Part shown: in pieces, positions 1 to 6,599 of the stretch
How positions within the stretch are numbered: the stretch's first letter is position 1
How the letters are laid out: each line of letters opens with the position of its first letter
Source: a bacterium
GTDB lineage: Bacteria; Elusimicrobiota; Elusimicrobia; UBA1565; UBA9628
Assembly (NCBI GenBank): GCA_021799485.1
Contig: JAJZAK010000016.1
Coordinates: 1 to 46,625, forward strand
Reading direction: 5' to 3'
DNA: 46,625 nt
Position numbers and translations under genes: made by a program
Notes under the pieces: generated by a model
The model's input: the letters and a program-made list of their open reading frames with translations, nothing else
The model's database searches: none
Told to the model about the DNA's origin: nothing

Positions 1-67
1 GCTTGGACAACGCTTCGCGTTGCCCACTCGATTCACGCGCCGACGAAGGATTTTCGCCTCGATGGGG

Positions 68-114
68 TGTCCACTTTTAAATCGTAAATCCAGGGAAAAC
101 TGTCCACTTTTAAA
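68..114. repeat. Insertion-sequence end remnant with doubled motif
   Basis: The 14-mer TGTCCACTTTTAAA occurs twice as a direct repeat, at 68-81 and 101-114. Short repeats of the TGTCCACTTT type with a period near 30 bp are common at the ends of IS21- and IS481-like insertion sequences, so this is probably the scar of one. No transposase is visible to its left inside the window. The identification rests on the repeat pattern only. Confidence 0.4.
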
Positions 115-142
115 AAATTCCTGACAAATCCATAATCGGGCC

Positions 143-170
143 TTGACATCCGGCGGAAACGGGCTATACT
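143..170 (+). promoter_or_regulatory. Strong sigma-70-type promoter
   Basis: TTGACA (143-148) and TATACT (165-170) are separated by 16 bp. Transcription would start near 177, exactly where a stem-loop (CGCTGA 176-181 / TCAGCG 187-192) begins. No convincing reading frame follows before the terminator at 272-311. Confidence 0.6.
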
Positions 171-175
171 CCCAA

Positions 176-311
176 CGCTGACGCGTTCAGCGGCGAGACT
201 TTAACGTCAACTTGGCCCCGGCCCACAGGGACCTAAAAGACATGACGCGAACTGACGCGAAACGCGAAGTCGGCCCGGACCCCACCAAATCCTTGGGGCC
301 GGGCCTTTTTC
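176..311 (+). ncRNA. Candidate small RNA, about 135 nt
   Basis: The interval runs from a good promoter (143-170) to an intrinsic terminator (272-311). The predicted transcript opens with a 6-bp stem-loop at its 5' end (176-192). The only ATG frame inside it (from 242) has no ribosome-binding site and reads through the terminator, so a non-coding transcript is the simpler reading. It is the first gene-like unit of the mobile element. No known RNA family was recognised. Confidence 0.4.
272..311 (+). terminator. Intrinsic terminator
   Basis: GGCCCGGACCCC (272-283) pairs with GGGGCCGGGCC (295-305), with one bulged base, and is followed directly by TTTTT. It separates the candidate small RNA from the next promoter at 377. 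Confidence 0.65.
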
Positions 312-376
312 TGTCCCCACGGCGGGACTGCGACACCCCATCTTGTCTGAAAAGCGGTCACGGTTAGAGGGGGGTC

Positions 377-423
377 TTGACAAAACACGTAATCTCTGTT
401 AGCATATGGATGCACATCCATAT
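377..423 (+). promoter_or_regulatory. Promoter with overlapping palindromic operator
   Basis: TTGACA (377-382), a 17-bp spacer and TAGCAT (400-405) make a sigma-70 promoter for the gene at 433. A perfect inverted repeat, ATATGGAT (404-411) and ATCCATAT (416-423), overlaps the -10 box and the start point. A protein bound there would block RNA polymerase. The downstream gene carries a ribbon-helix-helix-like segment, so autorepression is the likely logic. Confidence 0.6.
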
Positions 424-432
424 AAATAAGCC

Positions 433-1182
433 ATGAGTAACCATCTTCAACTCTCGGACCTGGCGAAGCCGCAAAGGGCATATTTGGAGTCCCTTATCGA
501 AAAGGACCTGATTGATGCGGCGAAATCGATTCCGCGACCTTTTAAGTTGGGCGCGTATCTAAAGGAAGCGACCCCGCGCGTTTTAGAGAAAATCCTCCAC
601 AGCGAGTCCGCAGAGGCGATGAGGTCCATATTGGACAATTTGGACAACGTCGATAACATGCAAAGGCTTATCGCCGCGATGAAGGGTCCTCTAAAGGAAG
701 AGGCGGCAGTGATGGAGACTACTGCAAAGGCTTATGCGGCGGACGCCGCAAAACACGCCCCCGCCGGCAAGGAAAAAGCGTCGGAGAAGCGCGGGAAAAT
801 ATCCTTGCCTTACGCGCTCAGACGATCGCTCGCGCCGCGCGGCGCGGAAGTCTATCACATGAATCTGACCCTGAGCCCGAATCTCGAGGCCGGCCTCGAC
901 GCCGTGGGGAGGCTCTCGAAGGCGTTGGGCGGCGCCAGGCTCGCGAAGACGGAAGTCATCCGGGCGGCATGCCGATTGGCTCTCGAACTTGATCCCGATC
1001 TATCAGGGGTTACTGATGAGTACGACCTCCTCATGCGACTGCGGGTGAAGGCTGGATTGTCGGGGGCGAGAAAGGCCGGGCCGTCGCGGTGGCAATTGCT
1101 GGAAGAGCGGGCGCGGCTTAAATTGGGCGATGCGGCTCCCATTTTTTACAAGTACAAGAAGGAAGGCGGTGTGAAGTCATGA
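433..1182 (+). CDS. Putative ribbon-helix-helix-type regulator of the mobile element
   Basis: A 249-residue protein with no family recognised over its full length. The N-terminal half is helical and charged. Residues about 110-130 are a Lys/Ala-rich linker. Residues about 137-190 read as a beta-strand (YHMNLTLS) followed by two amphipathic helices, including KTEVIRAACRLALEL, which is the layout of a ribbon-helix-helix DNA-binding unit. The promoter immediately upstream carries a perfect palindrome over its -10 box, which fits autoregulation. The ribosome-binding site is weak. It is the first protein gene of the mobile element. DNA binding is inferred from sequence pattern and context, not from a clear family match. 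Confidence 0.55.
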   Translation: MSNHLQLSDLAKPQRAYLESLIEKDLIDAAKSIPRPFKLGAYLKEATPRVLEKILHSESAEAMRSILDNLDNVDNMQRLIAAMKGPLKEEAAVMETTAKAYAADAAKHAPAGKEKASEKRGKISLPYALRRSLAPRGAEVYHMNLTLSPNLEAGLDAVGRLSKALGGARLAKTEVIRAACRLALELDPDLSGVTDEYDLLMRLRVKAGLSGARKAGPSRWQLLEERARLKLGDAAPIFYKYKKEGGVKS

Positions 1183-1301
1183 AGGTCGACGTACTACCGG
1201 GATCCGTCCGGGCGCAAGCCCGGGCGTATCACGGCGGCGGGCATTTAGACAAATGAGCACGTCTACTTGGCTTGAGGCCGAAAACTCGAGGACTAAAGGA
1301 C

Positions 1302-1412
1302 ATGACAACGGAACGTCCACCTGATCTGGCCGGACACCGTTCCCTCCCGATAGCCCTCGACGCTGGCTTGCGCCCGCCAGCTGGTCGTCGTTGGCATCGG
1401 GAGGGGCGGTGA
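1302..1412 (+). CDS. Possible 36-residue leader ORF coupled to the lipoprotein gene
   Basis: ATG at 1302 opens a 36-codon frame whose stop TGA (1410-1412) overlaps the GTG start of the next gene as GTGA. This arrangement suggests translational coupling. The sequence just before it (GGACTAAAGGACATGAC) resembles the one at 228-246. The peptide has no recognisable domain, and its Shine-Dalgarno element is too close to the start to be ideal. It could equally be non-coding leader. A hairpin with a GCAA loop (1208-1223) lies further upstream. Confidence 0.25.
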   Translation: MTTERPPDLAGHRSLPIALDAGLRPPAGRRWHREGR

Positions 1413-2341
1413 GTAGGCTACCAACCTCCCTCCGCCTCGTCCTGGTCGTGCTCCTACCTGTCCTGGGGGGCTGCCATGGCACGCGCGTCTCGTCGGCGAC
1501 GTCGAACGGTGCCCTCACTGACGTGTGGGGTCGCGCCTCCGACGCTCACTACCTGCGCGTCCGCGGCATCGGCGTCCCGCGTCGTCACGGCGACCACGAG
1601 GCGAGACGCGCGTCATCCCGCGAGGCCGCGCTCGCCCAAGCCCGCTATGAGCTTCTCGCCGTCATCAAGGGCGTAAAGGTGGAAGGCGGATACACCGTCG
1701 GCGACCTGATCGAACGTGACGGGAACGTCCGCGCTGAGGCTGACCTCGTCGTGGCGGGGGCCGAGGAGATCAGGACCGAGTGGCTCAAGGACGACTCGTG
1801 CGTGGTCACGCTCGAACTCGCCCGGGACCGCATAGACGATGTCGTGCGCAAGACCTCCGCGCTCGACCCCATCGCCCCCAAGCGGCGCGTCGCCGTCAGG
1901 ATCAGGACCGACGCAGCGGGAAACAAGAAGATGGACGTATCCGGGGACGCCGACACGCTCAAGGAGATCGCGAAATTCGAGGGCGGCATCAACTTGCCCG
2001 ACTTCACGCCCGCGACCGCCATCTCGCTCGTGTTCCCAGGAGGCGGGCAGATTTACTACGGCAACGACCTGCAGAACGAGGGGCTGTCGAACACGGGCCT
2101 CCTCTACATGTTCGGGACGGCGGCTCTTGTCGGCGTGGGCGGTGCGACCATGACAGCCCACGGAACGCAGGTCGGGCCTGCCTCGCTCGCCTTCTTCGTG
2201 CTGGCCGGCCTTGTGCATCTCACGGGCGCGTGGAACGCGTCGGGCGACGTGGCGGCGGTCAAGGGTGGCGACGTCGGCGTGGACATGGACGACGACGGAC
2301 GCCGCGGCACTATGTCGGTCAAGCTCTATCGAAAATTTTGA
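1409..2341 (+). CDS. Lipoprotein with LPP20-like domain and C-terminal membrane segments
   Basis: The GTG at 1409 is preferred because GGGAGG lies just upstream and the protein then starts with a standard lipoprotein signal peptide ending in the lipobox VLGGC. The mature N-terminal domain (about residues 25-145) is clearly paralogous to the lipoprotein at 4557: shared features are a D-x-WG motif, RVRGIGV, a S-R-E/D-A-A-L block, a GVKV/GIKI segment and DDSC-x-x-x-LEL. The domain resembles LPP20-type envelope lipoproteins. The C-terminal third (about 190-275) holds two or three hydrophobic glycine-rich segments, absent from the shorter paralogue. An envelope location is likely; the function is unknown. 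Confidence 0.7.
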   Translation: MSRLPTSLRLVLVVLLPVLGGCHGTRVSSATSNGALTDVWGRASDAHYLRVRGIGVPRRHGDHEARRASSREAALAQARYELLAVIKGVKVEGGYTVGDLIERDGNVRAEADLVVAGAEEIRTEWLKDDSCVVTLELARDRIDDVVRKTSALDPIAPKRRVAVRIRTDAAGNKKMDVSGDADTLKEIAKFEGGINLPDFTPATAISLVFPGGGQIYYGNDLQNEGLSNTGLLYMFGTAALVGVGGATMTAHGTQVGPASLAFFVLAGLVHLTGAWNASGDVAAVKGGDVGVDMDDDGRRGTMSVKLYRKF

Positions 2342-2465
2342 TGAGAACGACCACCTCAGAAACAGGACGTCGAGGACGCGGACCGCGCCTCCGACTTGGA
2401 GGACCTCGCGGGCCGCATCATCGCCGAGAAGGAGGCTGTGCTCGTTTAACGACCCCCAGGCGAAA

Positions 2466-2538
2466 CATGGAGGCGGTCGCCCCTGCCTCCATGTTCGGCG
2501 GACGTGGCCTACCGCCGCTGACGAGCCAGGCCAAGGAG
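2466..2538 (+). repeat. Repeated leader module, copy 1
   Basis: A 9-bp inverted repeat (CATGGAGGC 2466-2474 / GCCTCCATG 2485-2493) is followed by a 45-bp module (2494-2538). The module itself contains a CGGCGG...CCGCCG hairpin and ends in the AAGGAGG ribosome-binding site of the gene at 2546. A second copy sits at 3143-3187 and a shorter one at 3826-3844. Confidence 0.65.
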
Positions 2539-2545
2539 GCATGAC

Positions 2546-3052
2546 ATGGACGAACAGTTGACGGCTATCCTGCAGAGGTTGATAGCGGAAGCTGATCGGA
2601 TCAGATCATCGGCACCCCAGGGAGCGGCATTCCTCGATGCAGTGACGAGCGCGGCGGCATCGGGAGGGGGGGCACTGCAAACTCCGCCCAATCCAAAGGC
2701 CGCGGCGAGGTTGGCGCATGAGATTCCGATCCAGGAATCTCTCGGTCACAAGGAAAGCGTCAAGTTGCTCAAGGCCGCGATGGTCGCCGCGGCCGCTGGA
2801 CGCCCATCCGACTTCGGGATTCTCAGCACCATGAGTCTTGAGGAGATTCGGACCGCGCTTTCGCAACTGTCCCAATCCTCGGTGGAAGATGTTCATTCGA
2901 TGGCTTTGCGCGACATTCACGAGATGAAGCAGTCAGCGGCGAAAGGACATCAACTCACGTCGTCGCCGATAATGAAGGTGTCGGGGCAGAGGTTGTCTGA
3001 GATCGACGCCCTTTGCCGGGAGTTTGGATCGTCGGTGACATATTCGGCATGA
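2546..3052 (+). CDS. Hypothetical protein sharing its N-terminus with the 3849 product
   Basis: A 168-residue soluble protein with no recognised family. The start is fixed by AAGGAGG six bases upstream. Residues about 7-34 (a leucine-rich helix, then R-I-R-S-S-A-P and F-L-D-A-V) match the N-terminus of the small protein at 3849 (R-L-K-R-S-A-P and F-L-K-A-V). The two probably share a small helical domain. The rest is Ala/Ser-rich and helical. The gene is preceded by copy 1 of the repeated leader module and followed by copy 2, so the pair 2546/3198 may have arisen as expression cassettes. Confidence 0.6.
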   Translation: MDEQLTAILQRLIAEADRIRSSAPQGAAFLDAVTSAAASGGGALQTPPNPKAAARLAHEIPIQESLGHKESVKLLKAAMVAAAAGRPSDFGILSTMSLEEIRTALSQLSQSSVEDVHSMALRDIHEMKQSAAKGHQLTSSPIMKVSGQRLSEIDALCREFGSSVTYSA

Positions 3053-3142
3053 CGATCCATGCCAAGGACAAAATCTGCTCACTACTTCCAAGTAGTGGCG
3101 AAACTGGGACAGGGTACGAGGTATACACCCAAACTTTCCCAG

Positions 3143-3187
3143 TTCGGCGGAAGTGGCCTACCGCCGCTGACGAGCCAGGCCGAGGAG
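3143..3187 (+). repeat. Repeated leader module, copy 2
   Basis: This copy nearly matches 2494-2538 and includes the CGGCGG/CCGCCG hairpin and GCTGACGAGCCAGGCC. It ends at a GAGGAG element just before the ATG at 3198. As in copy 1, a separate hairpin lies immediately upstream (AACTGGGA near 3104 pairs with TCCCAGTT near 3137). The hairpin is not conserved in sequence, only in position. Confidence 0.65.
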
Positions 3188-3197
3188 CATAAGAAAC

Positions 3198-3830
3198 ATG
3201 CCTGAGAACGTAGGTCAAGTGGAGACGACGGAAGGGACTGTGGATATCGTTCTTTCAAATCACGCTCTCATCCGTCTGAACGATCCGAGGACGCCGGAAC
3301 GGGTCGCTGACCGCACGGTCATAGCGCAGAAAATGACGGAAGGTATCTCGGATATAGTGGGCATATATCATCGAACCGAGTCGGCGTTCACGGTCATTAT
3401 CCAGTCGCCATCGACGAAATTGAGCCTAACGTGCGCCTTCAGGAGACTGCGGTCGCGATCCTTCGAGTTGAAGTTGATTTCTTATTGGGTCGGGAGTAAT
3501 TTCGAGCCCCGTGATCGTAAGGATTACATCGTCAAGGTGTCCAAGCGCACGGTCCTCATTGGCGGTCTCAGGGCTTTCGAGATCGGACGCGGCATTTACG
3601 CGACAGCCACGTCTTTCGAGAATGGCGACCCGTACGGGTTCATCCAACGCCATCTCGTCGAGGACATCGAGGCGAGGAGGGGTGAGTTCGCTCCCGGATT
3701 CAACGGCACGTTTGACACACGGGACAAGTCGATCTTTTGCGTTGCGAGCGTGGACAGGTCGGGAAACTACCTGATCGACAGCGCATTGTGGTTGCCGCCA
3801 GTGGACACTCATACGGTGCACGTTCGCTGA
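3198..3830 (+). CDS. Hypothetical protein
   Basis: A 210-residue protein with no family recognised. It has alternating charged and beta-type hydrophobic segments (for example S-N-H-A-L-I-R-L, F-T-V-I-I-Q and D-Y-I-V-K-V), with no signal peptide or membrane helix. It is expressed from leader module copy 2. The stop codon TGA (3828-3830) is itself part of the third, shortened leader copy. Codon use agrees with its neighbours and the frame is closely packed with the next gene, which supports it being real. Confidence 0.6.
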   Translation: MPENVGQVETTEGTVDIVLSNHALIRLNDPRTPERVADRTVIAQKMTEGISDIVGIYHRTESAFTVIIQSPSTKLSLTCAFRRLRSRSFELKLISYWVGSNFEPRDRKDYIVKVSKRTVLIGGLRAFEIGRGIYATATSFENGDPYGFIQRHLVEDIEARRGEFAPGFNGTFDTRDKSIFCVASVDRSGNYLIDSALWLPPVDTHTVHVR

Positions 3831-3844
3831 CGAGCCAGGCCAAG
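3826..3844 (+). repeat. Repeated leader module, short copy 3
   Basis: GCTGACGAGCCAGGCCAAG repeats the 3' end of the leader modules at 2494-2538 and 3143-3187. Here it lacks the hairpin and the full GGAGG, and it overlaps the stop codon of the preceding gene. Confidence 0.6.
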
Positions 3845-3848
3845 TGAT

Positions 3849-4079
3849 ATGGACGCCAAGATGAGGAGCGACCTTCGGAAGTTAAGAGCGGCAGCCAAAC
3901 GCCTCAAGCGTTCGGCGCCAAAAACTTCCGAGTTCCTGAAAGCTGTCGTAAACAGGTTGGAAGAGCATGAGAGGGAGATTTCGGATGGCAGGGCGTGTCG
4001 ATCATGCGGTCGCCCATACGCGCGGTCCTGCGGTCGGCCGAGAACGTGTCGGAATTGCAAGGAGGCATCACATGGCTGA
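3849..4079 (+). CDS. Small zinc-finger protein
   Basis: A 76-residue protein. Residues 1-45 form a basic helix related to the N-terminus of the 2546 product (R-S-A-P...F-L-K-A-V). Residues about 50-70 carry C-R-S-C-G-R, a single Cys, then C-R-N-C, a pattern that fits a small zinc ribbon. The ribosome-binding site is weak. The 3' end overlaps the next start by 8 bp, so it probably belongs to the same transcript. It is probably a nucleic-acid-binding accessory protein; its role is unknown. Confidence 0.55.
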   Translation: MDAKMRSDLRKLRAAAKRLKRSAPKTSEFLKAVVNRLEEHEREISDGRACRSCGRPYARSCGRPRTCRNCKEASHG

Positions 4080-4545
4080 GATTCCCGTAGGCCCGAAGCT
4101 GGGATGGGAGGGCTCCATATGGATAAGCCAAAAGGAGCGGGCATCGCTCGACGACGCGCGCCAAAGAGCCTCCCTCATCAAGTCGGCGAGGTCCAACAAA
4201 GCCGCCATGTTCGCGAAATACGGCCTGTCCAAGACGGCGAGGCCCTATGTCGTCAAGGCCAAGGGCCTTCCGCCTGAGTTCGCCGACTGGGAGGGCGCGC
4301 TCGTCGACCTGCATTTCGAGCTGCTCGGCGATGTTGCGGACGAGTTCGAGGATTCGTGGAACAACGGCGTGGCCGTCGCGCTCAAGAAGGGCGGGAAATG
4401 GTTCGCCCTGCGGAGCACGGGCGGGAAGTTCACGTACGAGGGGACCGGGAATTTGCATGCCATGCCGATAGACGAGGCCCAAGCGGGCAAGATGCTCCAG
4501 CTCCCGAAGGATTGGGATGGGAAGATCGAGACGGAAAAGGAATAA
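4072..4545 (+). CDS. Hypothetical protein
   Basis: The start at 4072 is chosen over upstream ATGs because AAGGAGG lies at 4059-4065 with ideal spacing. This gives 157 residues. The protein is soluble and mixed alpha/beta, with tryptophans spread through it and a K-K-G-G-K-W-F-A-L-R-S-T-G-G-K-F segment. No domain was recognised. It overlaps the zinc-finger gene before it, and an AAGGAGG for the downstream lipoprotein directly follows its stop, so these genes look co-transcribed. Confidence 0.6.
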   Translation: MAEIPVGPKLGWEGSIWISQKERASLDDARQRASLIKSARSNKAAMFAKYGLSKTARPYVVKAKGLPPEFADWEGALVDLHFELLGDVADEFEDSWNNGVAVALKKGGKWFALRSTGGKFTYEGTGNLHAMPIDEAQAGKMLQLPKDWDGKIETEKE

Positions 4546-4556
4546 GGAGGCCAGAA

Positions 4557-5009
4557 ATGAAAACGAACAGGCTGTGGTTGGCGGCGGTGGTCCTGTTGGC
4601 TGGGTGCGGCGGCGGGAAGTATACGCTCGCCAACAGGAAGGGAATCGTGGACTCGTGGGGGACCGTGTCCGACGAGTACGCGATCCGTGTGCGCGGCGTC
4701 GGCGTGGCTCCTCAAGACACGACGGGCACGACGTTGCGGCGCGGCCTATCTCGCGACGCGGCCCTCGTCGACGCACGCAAGGAGTTGATCGCCAAGGTCG
4801 AGGGCATCAAGATCAGCGGCGACGTCACGATTAGGAAGAAGGTCGAGTCCGACTCGAACCTCAAGGAAATCGTGGACAACATGATCTCGAACGCCGAGGA
4901 GGTCCAGACGAATTGGGCCGACGACGACTCGTGCACCTTGGTGCTCGAGCTGCGCCGGGATCAGGTCGAGTCGGTGCTGGCGAGGTCGCTGGCGGCGGCG
5001 GGGAGATGA
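4557..5009 (+). CDS. Small lipoprotein, paralogue of the 1409 product
   Basis: A 150-residue protein starting at ATG 4557 after AAGGAGG (4544-4550). The signal peptide ends in the lipobox LLAGC, so it should be a lipid-anchored envelope protein. The mature part aligns along its length with the N-terminal domain of the 1409 lipoprotein (D-S-WG, RVRGVGV, L-S-R-D-A-A-L, GIKI, DDSC-T-L-V-LEL). It lacks that protein's hydrophobic C-terminal extension. The domain is LPP20-like. The stop overlaps the next start as ATGA. A duplicated lipoprotein on a mobile element suggests a surface or exclusion role, but that is inference. Confidence 0.7.
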   Translation: MKTNRLWLAAVVLLAGCGGGKYTLANRKGIVDSWGTVSDEYAIRVRGVGVAPQDTTGTTLRRGLSRDAALVDARKELIAKVEGIKISGDVTIRKKVESDSNLKEIVDNMISNAEEVQTNWADDDSCTLVLELRRDQVESVLARSLAAAGR

Positions 5010-5215
5010 AGCGCATGGGCGCGGCTGGGTTGAAAATCAACCTCGCCGAGATCATCGAAGTACTGAACGACCTCTATTCCGCGGCCGTGGAAGCCGGCCT
5101 CGACGACATTGCCAAGCGGATCGCCGAGAACATTGCCGTCTTCACGGAGGCGATGAAGCGCGAAGCCACGCGCAAGCAGAAGCTACTGAAGAGGCGCGCG
5201 CGGAGGAGGCAGTAG
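5006..5215 (+). CDS. Small hypothetical protein
   Basis: A 69-residue protein beginning at ATG 5006, overlapping the lipoprotein stop by 4 bp. It has a central amphipathic helix (L-A-E-I-I-E-V-L-N-D-L-Y) and a strongly basic C-terminus (K-R-R-A-R-R-R-Q). No family was recognised. The overlap and the following GAGGAGG for the 5226 gene place it in the same operon. Confidence 0.55.
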   Translation: MKRMGAAGLKINLAEIIEVLNDLYSAAVEAGLDDIAKRIAENIAVFTEAMKREATRKQKLLKRRARRRQ

Positions 5216-5225
5216 AGGAGGAACG

Positions 5226-5750
5226 ATGGGCATCGACATCGCGTTCTTCAAGGACGGGGCCTACGTGCACCCGTTCGGCAAGGAACATGAGGGGCGCATC
5301 GAGATATACAGGCGTCCCGATGATGGCGCCGTCGAGATCAGCATCCGCGGCATCTCGGCCATCCCGCACCGCCGCCTCGAAGCCTATTGCGACGCCATCA
5401 TCAAGGCGGCGGAGATCGCCGACGGGCTGGCGAGGATGTCAAGGGCGGAGAAGGCGACGCTTGAGCGCGGGTTCGGATGGGAACGTCCATCTGCGTTGAC
5501 CGTCGCCGAGGACGTGAGGAAACTCATCGCCGTCGCCGCCGAGATGCGCCGCAACAGGGACGTGGCCGACTTCCTCCACGCCGTCGTCATGACCGTGACG
5601 TCGCCGAAGTGGAAGGAAGGCGCGCGAAAGGTCAGGACGCGCAAGTGGAGCAAGCCGAGGAAGCTCGCGTTGATCGCGAAGCCCGTGAGGCTCGTGAGCA
5701 TCGCGAAGAGGCTCGGGATCAAGCCTGGGTGGGGGTTGAAACATGCCTGA
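5226..5750 (+). CDS. Hypothetical protein
   Basis: A 174-residue protein preceded by AGAGGAGG. The N-terminal 60 residues look beta-rich, the middle is helical, and the last 45 residues are very basic with many K/R pairs, suggesting contact with nucleic acid. No domain was recognised and no export signal is present. Its end overlaps the next gene by 8 bp. Confidence 0.6.
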   Translation: MGIDIAFFKDGAYVHPFGKEHEGRIEIYRRPDDGAVEISIRGISAIPHRRLEAYCDAIIKAAEIADGLARMSRAEKATLERGFGWERPSALTVAEDVRKLIAVAAEMRRNRDVADFLHAVVMTVTSPKWKEGARKVRTRKWSKPRKLALIAKPVRLVSIAKRLGIKPGWGLKHA

Positions 5751-5949
5751 ACTGCCGCCGTATAACGCCGCCGCCAAGTGCGCCAAATGCGGGTTCGACC
5801 GCGTCTCGTCGCGCTGGTGCGCCAAGGCGGAGAAGCAGGACTCCATCTGCGCCGACATGAAGCCCCACGTCGAGCACATGGTCCGCTTCTGCCGCCGCTG
5901 CGCCTTCGCGTGGATGGAGGCGTGCATGGACAAGGAGAAGAAAAGATGA
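5743..5949 (+). CDS. Small zinc-ribbon-like protein
   Basis: A 68-residue protein with C-A-K-C-G at residues 13-17 and C-R-R-C about 35 residues later, followed by W-M-E-A-C. Small proteins of this pattern (CxxCG, then H-M-x-R-x-C-x-x-C) are common in phages and mobile elements and are thought to bind zinc. The specific role is unknown. It overlaps the preceding gene. An 11-codon frame (5946-5981) bridges it to the next gene with overlaps at both ends and may simply couple translation. Confidence 0.55.
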   Translation: MPELPPYNAAAKCAKCGFDRVSSRWCAKAEKQDSICADMKPHVEHMVRFCRRCAFAWMEACMDKEKKR

Positions 5950-5977
5950 GAACGATCATCGCAAGTGCGGGAGAGGC

Positions 5978-6598
5978 ATGAGTAAAGAACTCTCGATGTT
6001 TTCCGGCCTCGGGAACGCGGTCGCGGGATACTCGCGATTTCGGCATGTCCGCACCTACGTCGCTCAATGCTCGACGCGTCACGCCGGGAAGGAAGCCAGC
6101 AAGCGGCTCATGGCCCGGGTCGGGTACGCGCGCTACGAAAAGTTCATCCGGCGCAGGGCGGCGTGGGACGCGCTGGCCCGCCCCGTCCCGCTGGCGTACC
6201 TTGAGGCCATCGGCGTCGACACGGACGTTATGTCCGTCGCGGGGGGAGCGGACATGGAGGCGTATCGCGAGGCTCTGGCGATCCCTCGTTTCCCGCGATG
6301 GGCGATCGTGCGGTACATGCCGGCGATCTACGGAAGAGTCTGGCTCCCACCAGGCGCCACGGAGCAGGAGGCCGTGCGCTTCCTACTCGGCTACTCGAGT
6401 CGCACGGGATGGCAGTGTTGCCTCAGCTACCCTGATCTCAAGGCCATCTACATTCGTCCCGACGGCGACGTGTCTATCACGCATTTCCCGCCCGTGCTGT
6501 TGATTCAAGGCGGTTTCCTCACAACGGGCATGGACGGGAGGGACATCGGGGCTTGCCGGATCGGCCGTGGGAAGACAAGTTATGGCCAAGGAGGCTGA
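5978..6598 (+). CDS. Hypothetical protein
   Basis: A 206-residue soluble protein with many aromatic and arginine residues. No recognised motif, signal peptide or membrane helix. The ATG at 5978 follows GGGAGAGG. Its stop lies one base before the start of the DnaB-like gene, whose AAGGAGG is inside this gene's 3' end. The two are therefore likely to be translated together, which hints at a replication-linked role, but nothing in the sequence shows it. Confidence 0.55.
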   Translation: MSKELSMFSGLGNAVAGYSRFRHVRTYVAQCSTRHAGKEASKRLMARVGYARYEKFIRRRAAWDALARPVPLAYLEAIGVDTDVMSVAGGADMEAYREALAIPRFPRWAIVRYMPAIYGRVWLPPGATEQEAVRFLLGYSSRTGWQCCLSYPDLKAIYIRPDGDVSITHFPPVLLIQGGFLTTGMDGRDIGACRIGRGKTSYGQGG

Positions 6599-6599
6599 A

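Noticed and set aside
242-367. Short ORF inside the candidate small RNA
   Set aside because: No ribosome-binding site, and its 3' half lies beyond the intrinsic terminator, so the predicted transcript would not contain its stop.
1613-2542. Long minus-strand open frame opposite the first lipoprotein
   Set aside because: The plus-strand frame has a signal peptide, a lipobox and a paralogue at 4557, while this frame shows no family resemblance and no start signal.
2341-2544. 67-codon plus-strand frame after the lipoprotein
   Set aside because: It starts at the lipoprotein stop, is Arg/Gly-rich and runs through the hairpin leader module. A different frame (2369-2449) looks more protein-like but has no start. 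Neither is convincing.
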